A DNA stretch of 57,313 bases from Xanthobacteraceae bacterium (GTDB taxonomy: Bacteria; Pseudomonadota; Alphaproteobacteria; Rhizobiales; Xanthobacteraceae), in contig JARBUD010000028.1 of NCBI GenBank assembly GCA_029239875.1, positions 1-57,313 of the forward strand. Reading direction: 5' to 3'. Every line of letters begins with the position of its first letter. The stretch's first letter is position 1. Positions 8,933-16,255 of this stretch are shown in pieces. The position numbers were made by a program, and so were the translations under genes. The notes beneath the pieces are model-generated. The model was given only the letters and a program-made list of their open reading frames with translations, was not told the DNA's origin and ran no database searches.

Positions 8933-9659
8933 GCCGTCCAACTCCGAGATTGTGCCCGCCATCCGCCTCGACAAGGTGGAGCTCTCCCTCGGCACCGGCG
9001 CGGCCCGCGTTCATATACTCAAGGGCGTGTCGCTCACCATAGGCCAGGGCGAGGCCGTCGGCCTCATCGGCCCGTCGGGCTCGGGCAAGTCGAGCCTCCT
9101 GATGGTGCTGGCCGGGCTGGAGCGCGCCGATTCCGGCACCGTGACCGTGGCCGGGCAGGCGCTGACCGGGCTCGACGAGGACGCGCTCGCCCGCTTCCGC
9201 GGGCGGCATGTCGGCATCGTGTTCCAGGCCTTCCACCTCATCCCGACCATGACGGCGATCGAGAACGTCGCCGTGCCGCTGGAGCTGGCCGGCCGGCCCG
9301 ACGCCTTCGCCCGCGCGGCGGCCGAGCTGACCGCGGTGGGCCTCGGCGCCCGCCTCGATCATTATCCGGCCCAGCTTTCCGGCGGCGAGCAGCAGCGCGT
9401 GGCGGTGGCCCGCGCCCTGGCGCCGGAGCCGCGCATCCTCGTCGCCGACGAGCCGACCGGCAATCTCGACGAGGCGACCGGCCGGCAGATCATGGACCTC
9501 CTGTTCGAGGCGCAGGCGCGGCGCGGGGCGACGCTGGTCATCGTCACCCATGACCCGACGCTGGCGAAGCGCTGCGACCGCACGGTTCGGCTGCGCTCGG
9601 GCGCCATCGAGACGGACGGCACGCCCGCCGAGGCGCTGGCACCCGGAACGCTCGCATGA
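8931..9659 (+). CDS. ybbA: ABC transporter ATP-binding protein, YbbA family
   Basis: This 242-residue ATPase belongs to the LolD/MacB-like class that powers FtsX-type permeases rather than importers. Walker A is GPSGSGKSS (47-55), the Q-loop lies in VGIVFQAFHL, the signature is LSGGEQQR (149-156) and Walker B is ILVADEP (169-175), followed by TGNLDEATG. The start at 8931 follows GGAAG at about 7 bases. It overlaps ybbP by four bases (ATGA), so ATPase and permease are made together. The divergent esterase and this pair form the conserved tesA-ybbA-ybbP neighbourhood, whose exported substrate is not firmly known. Confidence 0.9.
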   Translation: MPSNSEIVPAIRLDKVELSLGTGAARVHILKGVSLTIGQGEAVGLIGPSGSGKSSLLMVLAGLERADSGTVTVAGQALTGLDEDALARFRGRHVGIVFQAFHLIPTMTAIENVAVPLELAGRPDAFARAAAELTAVGLGARLDHYPAQLSGGEQQRVAVARALAPEPRILVADEPTGNLDEATGRQIMDLLFEAQARRGATLVIVTHDPTLAKRCDRTVRLRSGAIETDGTPAEALAPGTLA

Positions 9660-12256
9660 GCCTGGCCCGCGTCTCCTCGACCGCCGAGGACAATCCTCCG
9701 GCGGCGCCCGGCCTGCCGGCCCGTTCCTCGCTCGCCCTGCGCTTTGCCCTGCGCGAATTGCGCGGGGGCCTGCGCGGCTTCGCCGTGTTCCTCGCCTGCC
9801 TGGCGCTCGGCGTCGCGGCCATCGCCGGCGTCGGCGCCTTCTCTCGGGCGCTGACCGACGGGCTGGGCCGCGAAGGCGCGGCGCTGCTCGGCGGCGACGC
9901 CGCCTTCGCCCTGGTCCAGCGCGAGGCGAGCCCGGAGGAATACCGGCTGATCGCCGCTGGCGGCCAGGTCTCGACCGTCGCCACCACCCGCGCCATGGCG
10001 CGGTCCGGCGAGGGCGACAGGCTGGAGGCGACGCTGGCCGAGGTGAAGGCGGTGGACGGCGCCTATCCGATGGTCGGCGCGATGGAGCTCGAGCCGGCGC
10101 AGCCGCTCGCCGAGGCGCTGCGTCCGCGCGACGGGACCTTCGGCGCCGTCGCCGATCCGGCGCTGGCGGAACGGCTCGGCCTCAAGCCCGGCGACCGCTT
10201 CCACGTCGGCGACGCCGAACTCACGCTCGCCGCCACCATCGTGCGCGAGCCCGACGCGCTCTCCACCGGCATCGGCTTCGGCCCGCGGCTGATGATCTCG
10301 CTCGAGGCGCTGCGCGCCACCAATCTCCTGCAGCCCGGCAGCCTGGTGCGCTGGCAGTACCGGGTGAAGATGACTGATCCGGCGGGTCTCGCCGCCTTCG
10401 TCGAACAGGTACGGCAGGGCGCGCCGGAGGCCGGCTTCGAGGTCCGCACCCGCGAGGCCGCCGCACCGCGGCTGGAAACAAATGTCCGGCGCTTCACCGA
10501 GTATCTGACCCTCGTCGGCCTCACCGCGCTCTTGGTCGGCGGCGTCGGCGTCGCCAATGCGGTCAAAAGCCATCTCGACGCCAAGCGGAGCGTCATCGCC
10601 ACGCTGAAGAGCCTGGGCGCGCCCGGCGGCACGGTGTTCGCCATCTATCTCGCCGAGGTCGGGCTGATCGCGCTGGTCGGCATCGCCATCGGCCTCGTCG
10701 TCGGCTCCGCCCTGCCCTTCGCGGCCAACGCGGCCTTCGGCTATCTGCTGCCGATCCCGATCGAGCCGACCATCCAGCCGATAGCGCTGGCCCTCGCCTT
10801 CGCCTATGGCGTGCTGATCGCGCTCGCCTTCGCCATGTGGCCGCTCGGCATGTCGCACGACGTGCCGGTCTCCGGCCTGTTCCGCGATCAGGTCGAGACC
10901 GGCCGCCGCCGGCCGCGCCTCGTCTATCTCGTGCTGACCGCGCTGGCCGTGCTGGCTCTCGCCGGGCTGGCGATCGCCGCCTCCGAGGAGCGGCGGGTGG
11001 CGATCTACTATCTCGCCGCCGCCGCCAGCGTGCTGGTCCTGCTTCGCCTCGTCGGCCTCGGCATCATGGCGCTGGCCCGAAGGCTGCCGCGCCCGCGCTC
11101 CACCACGCTGCGCCTGGCGCTGGCCAACATCCACCGGCCGGCGGCGCTGACCCCGACCATCGTGCTCTCGCTCGGCCTCGGGCTGACGCTGCTGGTCACG
11201 CTGGCGCTGATCGACCGCAGCCTGACCCGCGAGCTCACCTCCCGGCTGCCGCACGAAGCGCCGAGCTTCTTCTTCCTCGACATACAGAGCGGCGAGACCG
11301 ACCGCTTCGCCGCCTATCTCAAGGAGAAGGCGCCGCAGGGCGAGGTCGAGGTCGTGCCCATGCTGCGCGGGCGCATCATCACCCTGGGCGACCGCGCGGC
11401 CGAGGACATCACCCCGCCGCCGGAATTCGCCTGGGTGCTCTCCTCCGACCGCGGCATCACCTATTCGCAGGATCTGCCGGAAGGCTCCGTGCTCGCCGCC
11501 GGCGAGTGGTGGCCGGCGGATTATGCCGGCCCGCCGCTGGTCTCCTTCGAGCGCGAGATCGCCGAGGCATTCGGCCTCAAGGTGGGCGACAAGGTCACGG
11601 TCAACGTGCTCGGCCGCTCCATCACCGCGACCATCGCCAATCTGCGCGACGTGGAATGGGAGCGGCTCGCCATCAACTTCGTCATGGTGTTCTCGCCGAA
11701 CAGCTTCGCCGGTGCGCCGCACACCTCGCTCGCCACGCTCGCCGTGCCGGACGGGGGCGACCCGGCGGCCGAGCGTGCCATCGCCCGCGCCGTGGCGACC
11801 GATTTCCCCGCCGTCACCGCGGTGCGGGTGAAGGAGGCGCTGGAGACCATCGGCGAGATCGTCTCCAACCTGCTCATCGCCATAAGGGCGGCCAGCCTCG
11901 TCGCCCTGCTCGCCAGCGTGCTGGTGCTCGCCGGCGCGCTGGCGGCGGGCCAGCACCACCGCGTCTACGACGCCGTGATCCTGAAGACGCTCGGCGCCAC
12001 CCGCCTGCGGCTCGTCGGCGCCTATGCGCTGGAATATGCCGCCCTCGGCCTCGTCACCGCCGTCGTCGCCGTCGGCGCCGGCACGGCGGCGGCCTATGTC
12101 GTGGTGGTGATGGTGATGGAACTCGCCTTCGGCTGGTCCAGCGCCGCGGCCTTCGGCGCGGTGGGCGTGGCGCTGGTACTCACCATCGGCTTCGGGCTGA
12201 TCGGCACCTGGCGGGCGCTCGGCCAGAAGCCGGCGCGCATCCTGCGGCATCTCTAG
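9656..12256 (+). CDS. ybbP: ABC transporter permease, YbbP family (FtsX-like)
   Basis: This 866-residue inner-membrane protein has the ten-helix layout of YbbP. There is one N-terminal helix (near LRGFAVFLACLALGVAAIAGVG, residues 35-60) and a first periplasmic domain. Two blocks of FtsX-type helices follow (about 280-420 and 460-510), then a second periplasmic domain and a C-terminal helix block (about 735-855). The conserved FtsX-type phrase on nucleotide-independent looping, VIATLKSLGAPGGTVF, appears near residue 310 and is echoed by VILKTLGATRLRLVG near 780. It is translationally coupled to ybbA. A 1-mismatch hairpin at 12288-12312 follows the stop. Confidence 0.9.
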   Translation: MSLARVSSTAEDNPPAAPGLPARSSLALRFALRELRGGLRGFAVFLACLALGVAAIAGVGAFSRALTDGLGREGAALLGGDAAFALVQREASPEEYRLIAAGGQVSTVATTRAMARSGEGDRLEATLAEVKAVDGAYPMVGAMELEPAQPLAEALRPRDGTFGAVADPALAERLGLKPGDRFHVGDAELTLAATIVREPDALSTGIGFGPRLMISLEALRATNLLQPGSLVRWQYRVKMTDPAGLAAFVEQVRQGAPEAGFEVRTREAAAPRLETNVRRFTEYLTLVGLTALLVGGVGVANAVKSHLDAKRSVIATLKSLGAPGGTVFAIYLAEVGLIALVGIAIGLVVGSALPFAANAAFGYLLPIPIEPTIQPIALALAFAYGVLIALAFAMWPLGMSHDVPVSGLFRDQVETGRRRPRLVYLVLTALAVLALAGLAIAASEERRVAIYYLAAAASVLVLLRLVGLGIMALARRLPRPRSTTLRLALANIHRPAALTPTIVLSLGLGLTLLVTLALIDRSLTRELTSRLPHEAPSFFFLDIQSGETDRFAAYLKEKAPQGEVEVVPMLRGRIITLGDRAAEDITPPPEFAWVLSSDRGITYSQDLPEGSVLAAGEWWPADYAGPPLVSFEREIAEAFGLKVGDKVTVNVLGRSITATIANLRDVEWERLAINFVMVFSPNSFAGAPHTSLATLAVPDGGDPAAERAIARAVATDFPAVTAVRVKEALETIGEIVSNLLIAIRAASLVALLASVLVLAGALAAGQHHRVYDAVILKTLGATRLRLVGAYALEYAALGLVTAVVAVGAGTAAAYVVVVMVMELAFGWSSAAAFGAVGVALVLTIGFGLIGTWRALGQKPARILRHL

Positions 12257-12410
12257 ATCGCACGCCGCTTCTGCCGCTGGGTCATTCCTGTCGCAAACTT
12301 CACTTGCGGCAGGGCGGAGGGCCCCTCATATTCCACATGATTTTCCGTTCGGCCGTCCGGCACTCCGTCGGGCGCCGCGGAACAAGGGGTTATCGGGAGA
12401 GGATCCGACC

Positions 12411-13193
12411 ATGTCCGACTTTAACCGCAACGTCTCCGTGCCGCGCTTCGGGGCGACGGCGGCGCGGACGCAGGCCGAGATCGACCTGGGCCTGCGCGCC
12501 TACATGCTGCGCGTCTACAACTACATGACGCTCGGCCTCGCCATCACCGGCGCCGCGGCGCTCGGCATCTACATGCTCGCCGTCTCCGACGTGCCGACCC
12601 AGGCCGCCATCGCGCCCGGCGTCTATCTCACGCAGTTCGGCGTCGCCATGTTCTTCAGCCCGCTGCGCTGGGTGGTGATGCTCGCCCCGCTCGCCGCGGT
12701 GTTCTTCCTCAGCTTCCGCGTCGACCGCCTCAGCGTCGGCGCCGCCCAGGGCGTGTTCTGGCTCTATGCCGGCCTCGTCGGCGTGTCGCTCGCCAGCATC
12801 TTCCTGGTCTTCGCGCATGAGAGCATCGTGCGGGTGTTCTTCATCACCGCGGCGACCTTCGGCGGCCTCAGCCTCTACGGCTACACCACGACCCGCAGCC
12901 TGTCCGGCATGGGCTCGTTCCTGATCATGGGCCTGATCGGCATCATCATCGCGTCGCTGGTGAACATCTTCCTCGGCTCGTCGATGCTGCAGTTCGTCAT
13001 CTCGGTGGTGGGCGTGCTGGTGTTCGCCGGCCTCACCGCCTACGACACCCAGCGCATCAAGGAGATGTACTTCGCCGGCGACGACGACGTGGTGGCCGGC
13101 CGCAAGGCGATCATGGGTGCGCTCACCCTCTATCTCGACTTCATCAACCTGTTCCTGATGCTGCTGCAGCTGTTCGGCAACCGCAACAACTGA
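12411..13193 (+). CDS. Bax inhibitor-1/YccA family membrane protein
   Basis: This 260-residue protein has seven hydrophobic helices after a soluble N-terminus of about 35 residues. Family marks include LRVYNYMTLGLAITG, the central ITAATFGGLSLYGYTTTRSLSGMGSF and the C-terminal AGLTAYDTQRIKEMY with the paired acidic residues (DD) thought to sense pH or calcium in BI-1 proteins. It ends in FINLFLMLLQLFGNRNN, a usual YccA tail. In bacteria these proteins are linked to membrane proteostasis (YccA with FtsH) and ion leak. It is a single-gene unit with a strong terminator 28 bases after its stop. Confidence 0.93.
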   Translation: MSDFNRNVSVPRFGATAARTQAEIDLGLRAYMLRVYNYMTLGLAITGAAALGIYMLAVSDVPTQAAIAPGVYLTQFGVAMFFSPLRWVVMLAPLAAVFFLSFRVDRLSVGAAQGVFWLYAGLVGVSLASIFLVFAHESIVRVFFITAATFGGLSLYGYTTTRSLSGMGSFLIMGLIGIIIASLVNIFLGSSMLQFVISVVGVLVFAGLTAYDTQRIKEMYFAGDDDVVAGRKAIMGALTLYLDFINLFLMLLQLFGNRNN

Positions 13194-13221
13194 CGCTCCT
13201 TCGGGACGGCCTGAACGACGA

Positions 13222-13250
13222 AGCCCCGGCGCAAGCCGGGGCTTTTTTTT
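13222..13250 (+). terminator. Rho-independent terminator after the Bax inhibitor-like gene
   Basis: A perfect 9-bp GC-rich stem (AGCCCCGGC, loop GCAA, GCCGGGGCT) is followed by a run of eight T and, after one G, six more T. This is the strongest intrinsic terminator in the window. Confidence 0.93.
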
Positions 13251-13392
13251 GTTTTTTCCTGCCCGCCCTTTCGCGCGGCGGTGATGTTCGCATCAGATAT
13301 TTTCATCGGCGGCCGTGGTTGCCCCAACCGGTCGCCGCCCTTATTCCCATCGACACCTGCCGTAACGGCAGGCGCACAAGCGAGGGATCGCC

Positions 13393-13845
13393 ATGTCTCA
13401 CACGCAGCCCAATCCCGCCCCGCCCAAGATGATCTTCGTCAACCTGCCGGTGCGCGACCTCGACCGCGCCATCGCCTTCTACGAGGCCATCGGGGCGACG
13501 AAGAACCCGCAATTCTCCGACGACACCGCCGCCTGCATGGTGATCTCCGAGACCATCTTCGTCATGGTGCTCACCCATCCGAAGTTCGCGCAGTTCACGC
13601 CGAAGCCCATCGCCGACGCGCATGCGTCGAGCCAGGTGCTGATCGCGCTTTCGATGGATGGCCGGGAGGCGGTGGACGCCATCGTGGCGAAGGCCGTCGC
13701 CGCCGGCGGCAAGGCCGATCCCGGCCCGGTGCAGGACCTCGGCTTCATGTATTCGCGCAGCCTCGAGGACCCGGACGGTCACACCTGGGAGGCGTTCTGG
13801 ATGGACATGCAGGCCGTCGACACCGGCGGGGCGGAAGCGGCCTGA
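13393..13845 (+). CDS. VOC-superfamily (glyoxalase/bleomycin-resistance fold) protein
   Basis: This 150-residue cytoplasmic protein has the paired beta-alpha-beta-beta-beta modules of the vicinal-oxygen-chelate fold. It opens KMIFVNLPVRDLDRAIAFYEAIG and ends with the module LEDPDGHTWEAFWMD, where Glu in TWEAFW is a usual metal ligand. Members include lactoylglutathione-lyase-like and antibiotic-resistance enzymes, and many are uncharacterised; the substrate cannot be read here. The DUF1428 gene starts 40 bases downstream behind a perfect AGGAGG, so the two are likely one transcript. Confidence 0.88.
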   Translation: MSHTQPNPAPPKMIFVNLPVRDLDRAIAFYEAIGATKNPQFSDDTAACMVISETIFVMVLTHPKFAQFTPKPIADAHASSQVLIALSMDGREAVDAIVAKAVAAGGKADPGPVQDLGFMYSRSLEDPDGHTWEAFWMDMQAVDTGGAEAA

Positions 13846-13885
13846 TCCACGTCCTCATCCCAATCAAGAACCACAGGAGGAAACG

Positions 13886-14248
13886 ATGAGCTATGTCGAT
13901 GGATTCGTCCTCGCCGTGCCGAGCGCGAAGAAGGACGACTACCGCACGCTGGCCGCGAAATGCGCGCCGATCTTCATCGACCACGGCGCCCAGCACGTGA
14001 TGGAATGCTGGGGTGACGACGTGCCGGACGGCAAGGTCACCGACTTCCGCATGGCGGTGAAGGCGACGCCGGAGGAGACCGTGGTGTTCTCCTGGATCGT
14101 CTGGCCGTCCAAGGACGTGCGCGATGCCGGCATGAAGGCCTTCATGGACGACCCGCGCCTGAAGGAGATGGGCGACACCCCGCCCTTCGACGGCCAGCGC
14201 ATGATCTTCGGCGGCTTCGCGCCGATCGTCGACATGGCGAAGAACTAG
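13886..14248 (+). CDS. DUF1428 family protein
   Basis: This 120-residue protein of unknown function begins MSYVDGFVLAVPSAKKDDY, the hallmark of DUF1428, a dimeric alpha/beta-barrel (ferredoxin-like) family. Further family phrases are WGDDVPDGKVTDF and VFSWIVWPSKDVRDAGMKA, with a C-terminal FDGQRMIFGGF. AGGAGG sits 6 bases before the ATG. It follows a VOC-family gene, a pairing seen in other proteobacteria and perhaps reflecting related metabolite chemistry. No catalytic residue has been assigned to the family as far as I know. Confidence 0.9.
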   Translation: MSYVDGFVLAVPSAKKDDYRTLAAKCAPIFIDHGAQHVMECWGDDVPDGKVTDFRMAVKATPEETVVFSWIVWPSKDVRDAGMKAFMDDPRLKEMGDTPPFDGQRMIFGGFAPIVDMAKN

Positions 14249-14401
14249 TCTCCCCGGCCACGCCCGCACCGTCCGCAAGGAGACCGCAATGCAGCCCATT
14301 CGCGCCCGGTGGCCTTGCCCGCCTCGGGGCGCGGGCAGTACATAGCCTCACCCGGCGCCGGCCATGAGGGCCCGCACCGTGCGTTGCGGAGGCAGGCCTA
14401 C

Positions 14402-15844
14402 ATGAGCTGGTCAGATTTCAAGCGCGAGGCGAACTTCATCGGCGGCCAATGGGTGGGGGCCGACGGCGGCGGCACCATCGACGTGACCAATCCGGCCACC
14501 GGCGAGGTCATCGGCACCGTGCCGAACGCCGGCGCCGCGGAAGCCCGCCGCGCCATCGAGGCGGCCGAGAGCGCGTTCCAGAGCTTCTCGCACACCACCG
14601 CCGACGAGCGCGCCAGGATGCTGCGCCGCCTGCACGCCGCCATCATGGACAACCAGCGCGCGCTCGCCGAGCTGCTCACCGTCGAGCAGGGCAAGCCGCT
14701 CGCCGAATCCATGGGCGAGGTCGGCGCCAGCGCCGCCTATGTGCTCTGGTTCTCCGAGGAGGCGCGGCGCGTCTATGGCGACGTCATCCCCTCGCCCTGG
14801 GGCGAGCGGCGCATCCTCGTCGTCAAGCAGCCGGTCGGCGTGGTCGCCGCCATCACGCCTTGGAACTTCCCCTCCTCCATGCTGGCGCGCAAGATCGGCC
14901 CGGCGCTGGCGACGGGCTGCACCTCGGTGGTGAAGCCGGCGACGCAGACCCCCTATTCCGGCCTCGCCTGGGGCGTGCTTGCCGAGCAGGCGGGCTATCC
15001 GGCGGGTGTCGTCAACATCCTCACCGGCTCGGCCTCGGCCATCGGCGGCGAGTTCACCTCCAACCCGACCGTGCGCAAGATCACCTTCACCGGCTCCACC
15101 CCGGTCGGCAAGGTGCTGATGAAGCAGGCCGCCGACACGGTGAAGCGGGTGTCGATGGAGCTGGGCGGCAACGCGCCCTTCCTCGTCTTCGACGACGCCG
15201 ACCTCGACAAGGCGGTGGAGGGCGCCATCGCCTCGAAGTACCGCAACTCCGGCCAGACCTGCGTCTGCGCCAACCGCTTCTACGCCCAGGCCGGCATCTA
15301 CGACGCCTTCGTCGAGAGACTGGCCGCGGCCTCCGACAAGCTGAAGGTCGGCTCGGGGCTTGAGGACGGCGTGGTGCAGGGCCCGCTGATCGACGGCAAG
15401 GCGGTGGAGAAGACCGAGAGCTTCGTCGCCGACGCGCTCGCCAAGGGCGGCCGCGTCGTCAGCGGCGGCGGGCGCCATGCGCTGGGCGGCCAGTTCTTCC
15501 AGCCGACCGTGATCGCGGATGCGACCTCCGAGATGAACTTCGCCCGCGAAGAAATCTTCGGGCCCGTCGCGCCGGTGTTCCGCTTCGAGACCGAGGAGGA
15601 GGCGGTGCGCCTCGCCAACGACACCGAGTTCGGCCTCGCCTGCTATTTCTACACCCGCGACCTCGCCCGCAGCTTCCGCGTCGCCGAGGCGCTGCGCTAC
15701 GGCCAGGTCGGCATCAATGCGGGAGTGATCACCACCGAGGTGGCGCCCTTCGGCGGGGTGAAGGAATCCGGCGTCGGCCGCGAGGGCTCGAAATACGGCA
15801 TCGACGAATATGTCGACGTCAAATATCTCTGCGTCGGGCTCTGA
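14402..15844 (+). CDS. gabD: NAD(P)-dependent succinate-semialdehyde dehydrogenase
   Basis: This 480-residue aldehyde dehydrogenase oxidises succinate semialdehyde to succinate, the last step of the GABA shunt. The catalytic residues are in place: Asn155 in TPWNFP, Glu253 in MELGGNAPF and Cys287 in SGQTCVCANR. The Cys-x-Cys (287/289) pair matches the redox-switch pair of succinate-semialdehyde dehydrogenases. I took ATG at 14402 (MSWSDFK) because it gives the usual GabD length; earlier in-frame starts add unrelated residues. No GABA transaminase or permease lies nearby, so it may also serve other semialdehydes. A hairpin follows the stop. Confidence 0.88.
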   Translation: MSWSDFKREANFIGGQWVGADGGGTIDVTNPATGEVIGTVPNAGAAEARRAIEAAESAFQSFSHTTADERARMLRRLHAAIMDNQRALAELLTVEQGKPLAESMGEVGASAAYVLWFSEEARRVYGDVIPSPWGERRILVVKQPVGVVAAITPWNFPSSMLARKIGPALATGCTSVVKPATQTPYSGLAWGVLAEQAGYPAGVVNILTGSASAIGGEFTSNPTVRKITFTGSTPVGKVLMKQAADTVKRVSMELGGNAPFLVFDDADLDKAVEGAIASKYRNSGQTCVCANRFYAQAGIYDAFVERLAAASDKLKVGSGLEDGVVQGPLIDGKAVEKTESFVADALAKGGRVVSGGGRHALGGQFFQPTVIADATSEMNFAREEIFGPVAPVFRFETEEEAVRLANDTEFGLACYFYTRDLARSFRVAEALRYGQVGINAGVITTEVAPFGGVKESGVGREGSKYGIDEYVDVKYLCVGL

Positions 15845-15855
15845 AGCCGGCTAAG

Positions 15856-15882
15856 TGAAGGGCGCCCGACGGGCGCCCTTCA
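15856..15882. terminator. Hairpin between converging gabD and the 71-residue gene
   Basis: A perfect 12-bp inverted repeat (TGAAGGGCGCCC, loop GAC, complement) sits 11 bases after gabD and overlaps the stop of the converging small gene. There is no long T-run on either strand, so it may be a weak bidirectional terminator or a transcript-end stabiliser. Confidence 0.6.
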
Positions 15883-16095
15883 GCGCCGGCCGAGCAGGTC
15901 CTGGTACTCCTGCGTCAGCTGCTCGATGTCCGTGGCGTGGAACGGCCATTCGCCGACCACGATGCCCTGGCGGATCTCGTTGGCGAGCACCGGCCAGAAG
16001 CGCTCGACCAATGCCGCGATGTCCTTCTCGGCGATTCCCCTGGCGCGCAGATCGAGCGCGCAAATCCGTCTGGCTGTTTCTTCTGTCTGACGCAT
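15880..16095 (-). CDS. Small conserved-looking hypothetical protein (71 residues)
   Basis: The 71-residue product is soluble, predicted largely helical and acidic/basic mixed. It contains RRICALDLRARGIAEKDIAALVERFWPVLANEI followed by a GEWPFHATDIEQL turn and a final helix. I do not recognise the family. The amphipathic pattern and regular codon use argue for a real gene; it lies alone on the minus strand between gabD and the molybdenum hydroxylase genes. Two palindromes lie at and just upstream of its ATG, suggesting tight control. A dimeric regulator or antitoxin-like helper is possible, but there is no direct evidence. Confidence 0.6.
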   Translation of the reverse strand: MRQTEETARRICALDLRARGIAEKDIAALVERFWPVLANEIRQGIVVGEWPFHATDIEQLTQEYQDLLGRR

Positions 16096-16111
16096 GTTAA
16101 GGGGCTTAACA
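16095..16111. promoter_or_regulatory. Dyad at the start of the 71-residue gene
   Basis: TGTTAAG-GGG-CTTAACA is a perfect 7-bp inverted repeat with a 3-bp spacer. It overlaps the start codon region of the small minus-strand gene, where a bound repressor would block transcription or translation initiation. Confidence 0.5.
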
Positions 16112-16130
16112 CAGATTTTCCGGGCCCAAT

Positions 16131-16144
16131 GTCCACTAGTGGAC
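16131..16144. promoter_or_regulatory. Perfect 14-bp palindrome upstream of the 71-residue gene
   Basis: GTCCACTAGTGGAC is self-complementary over all 14 bases and lies 36 bases upstream of the small gene's start. That is where a dimeric regulator would sit near a promoter. CTAG is a rare tetranucleotide in high-GC proteobacteria, which makes the site stand out. Confidence 0.5.
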
Positions 16145-16208
16145 GCTCAAGTGCCCATCAAAACGCAAAGCCGCGCGACTGTGAAGAGTCGCCCCGGCCC
16201 CAAAACAG

Positions 16209-16232
16209 AAAGGCCGGCTCGCGCCGGCCTTT
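16209..16232 (-). terminator. Terminator-like hairpin after the iorAB-type genes
   Basis: A perfect 10-bp stem (AAAGGCCGGC, loop TCGC, complement) lies 24 bases beyond the stop of the minus-strand molybdenum hydroxylase. On the minus strand it is followed by CTGTTTTG, a short T-rich tract. Confidence 0.75.
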
Positions 16233-16255
16233 CGTCTTTCAGCTCGCAGCCTCGA

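Noticed and set aside
9362..12250. A 962-residue minus-strand open frame opposite ybbA-ybbP
   Set aside because: It is rich in Arg, Gly, Ala, His and Asp in a pattern typical of antisense frames of high-GC genes. It has no recognisable domain and lies opposite two well-supported genes.
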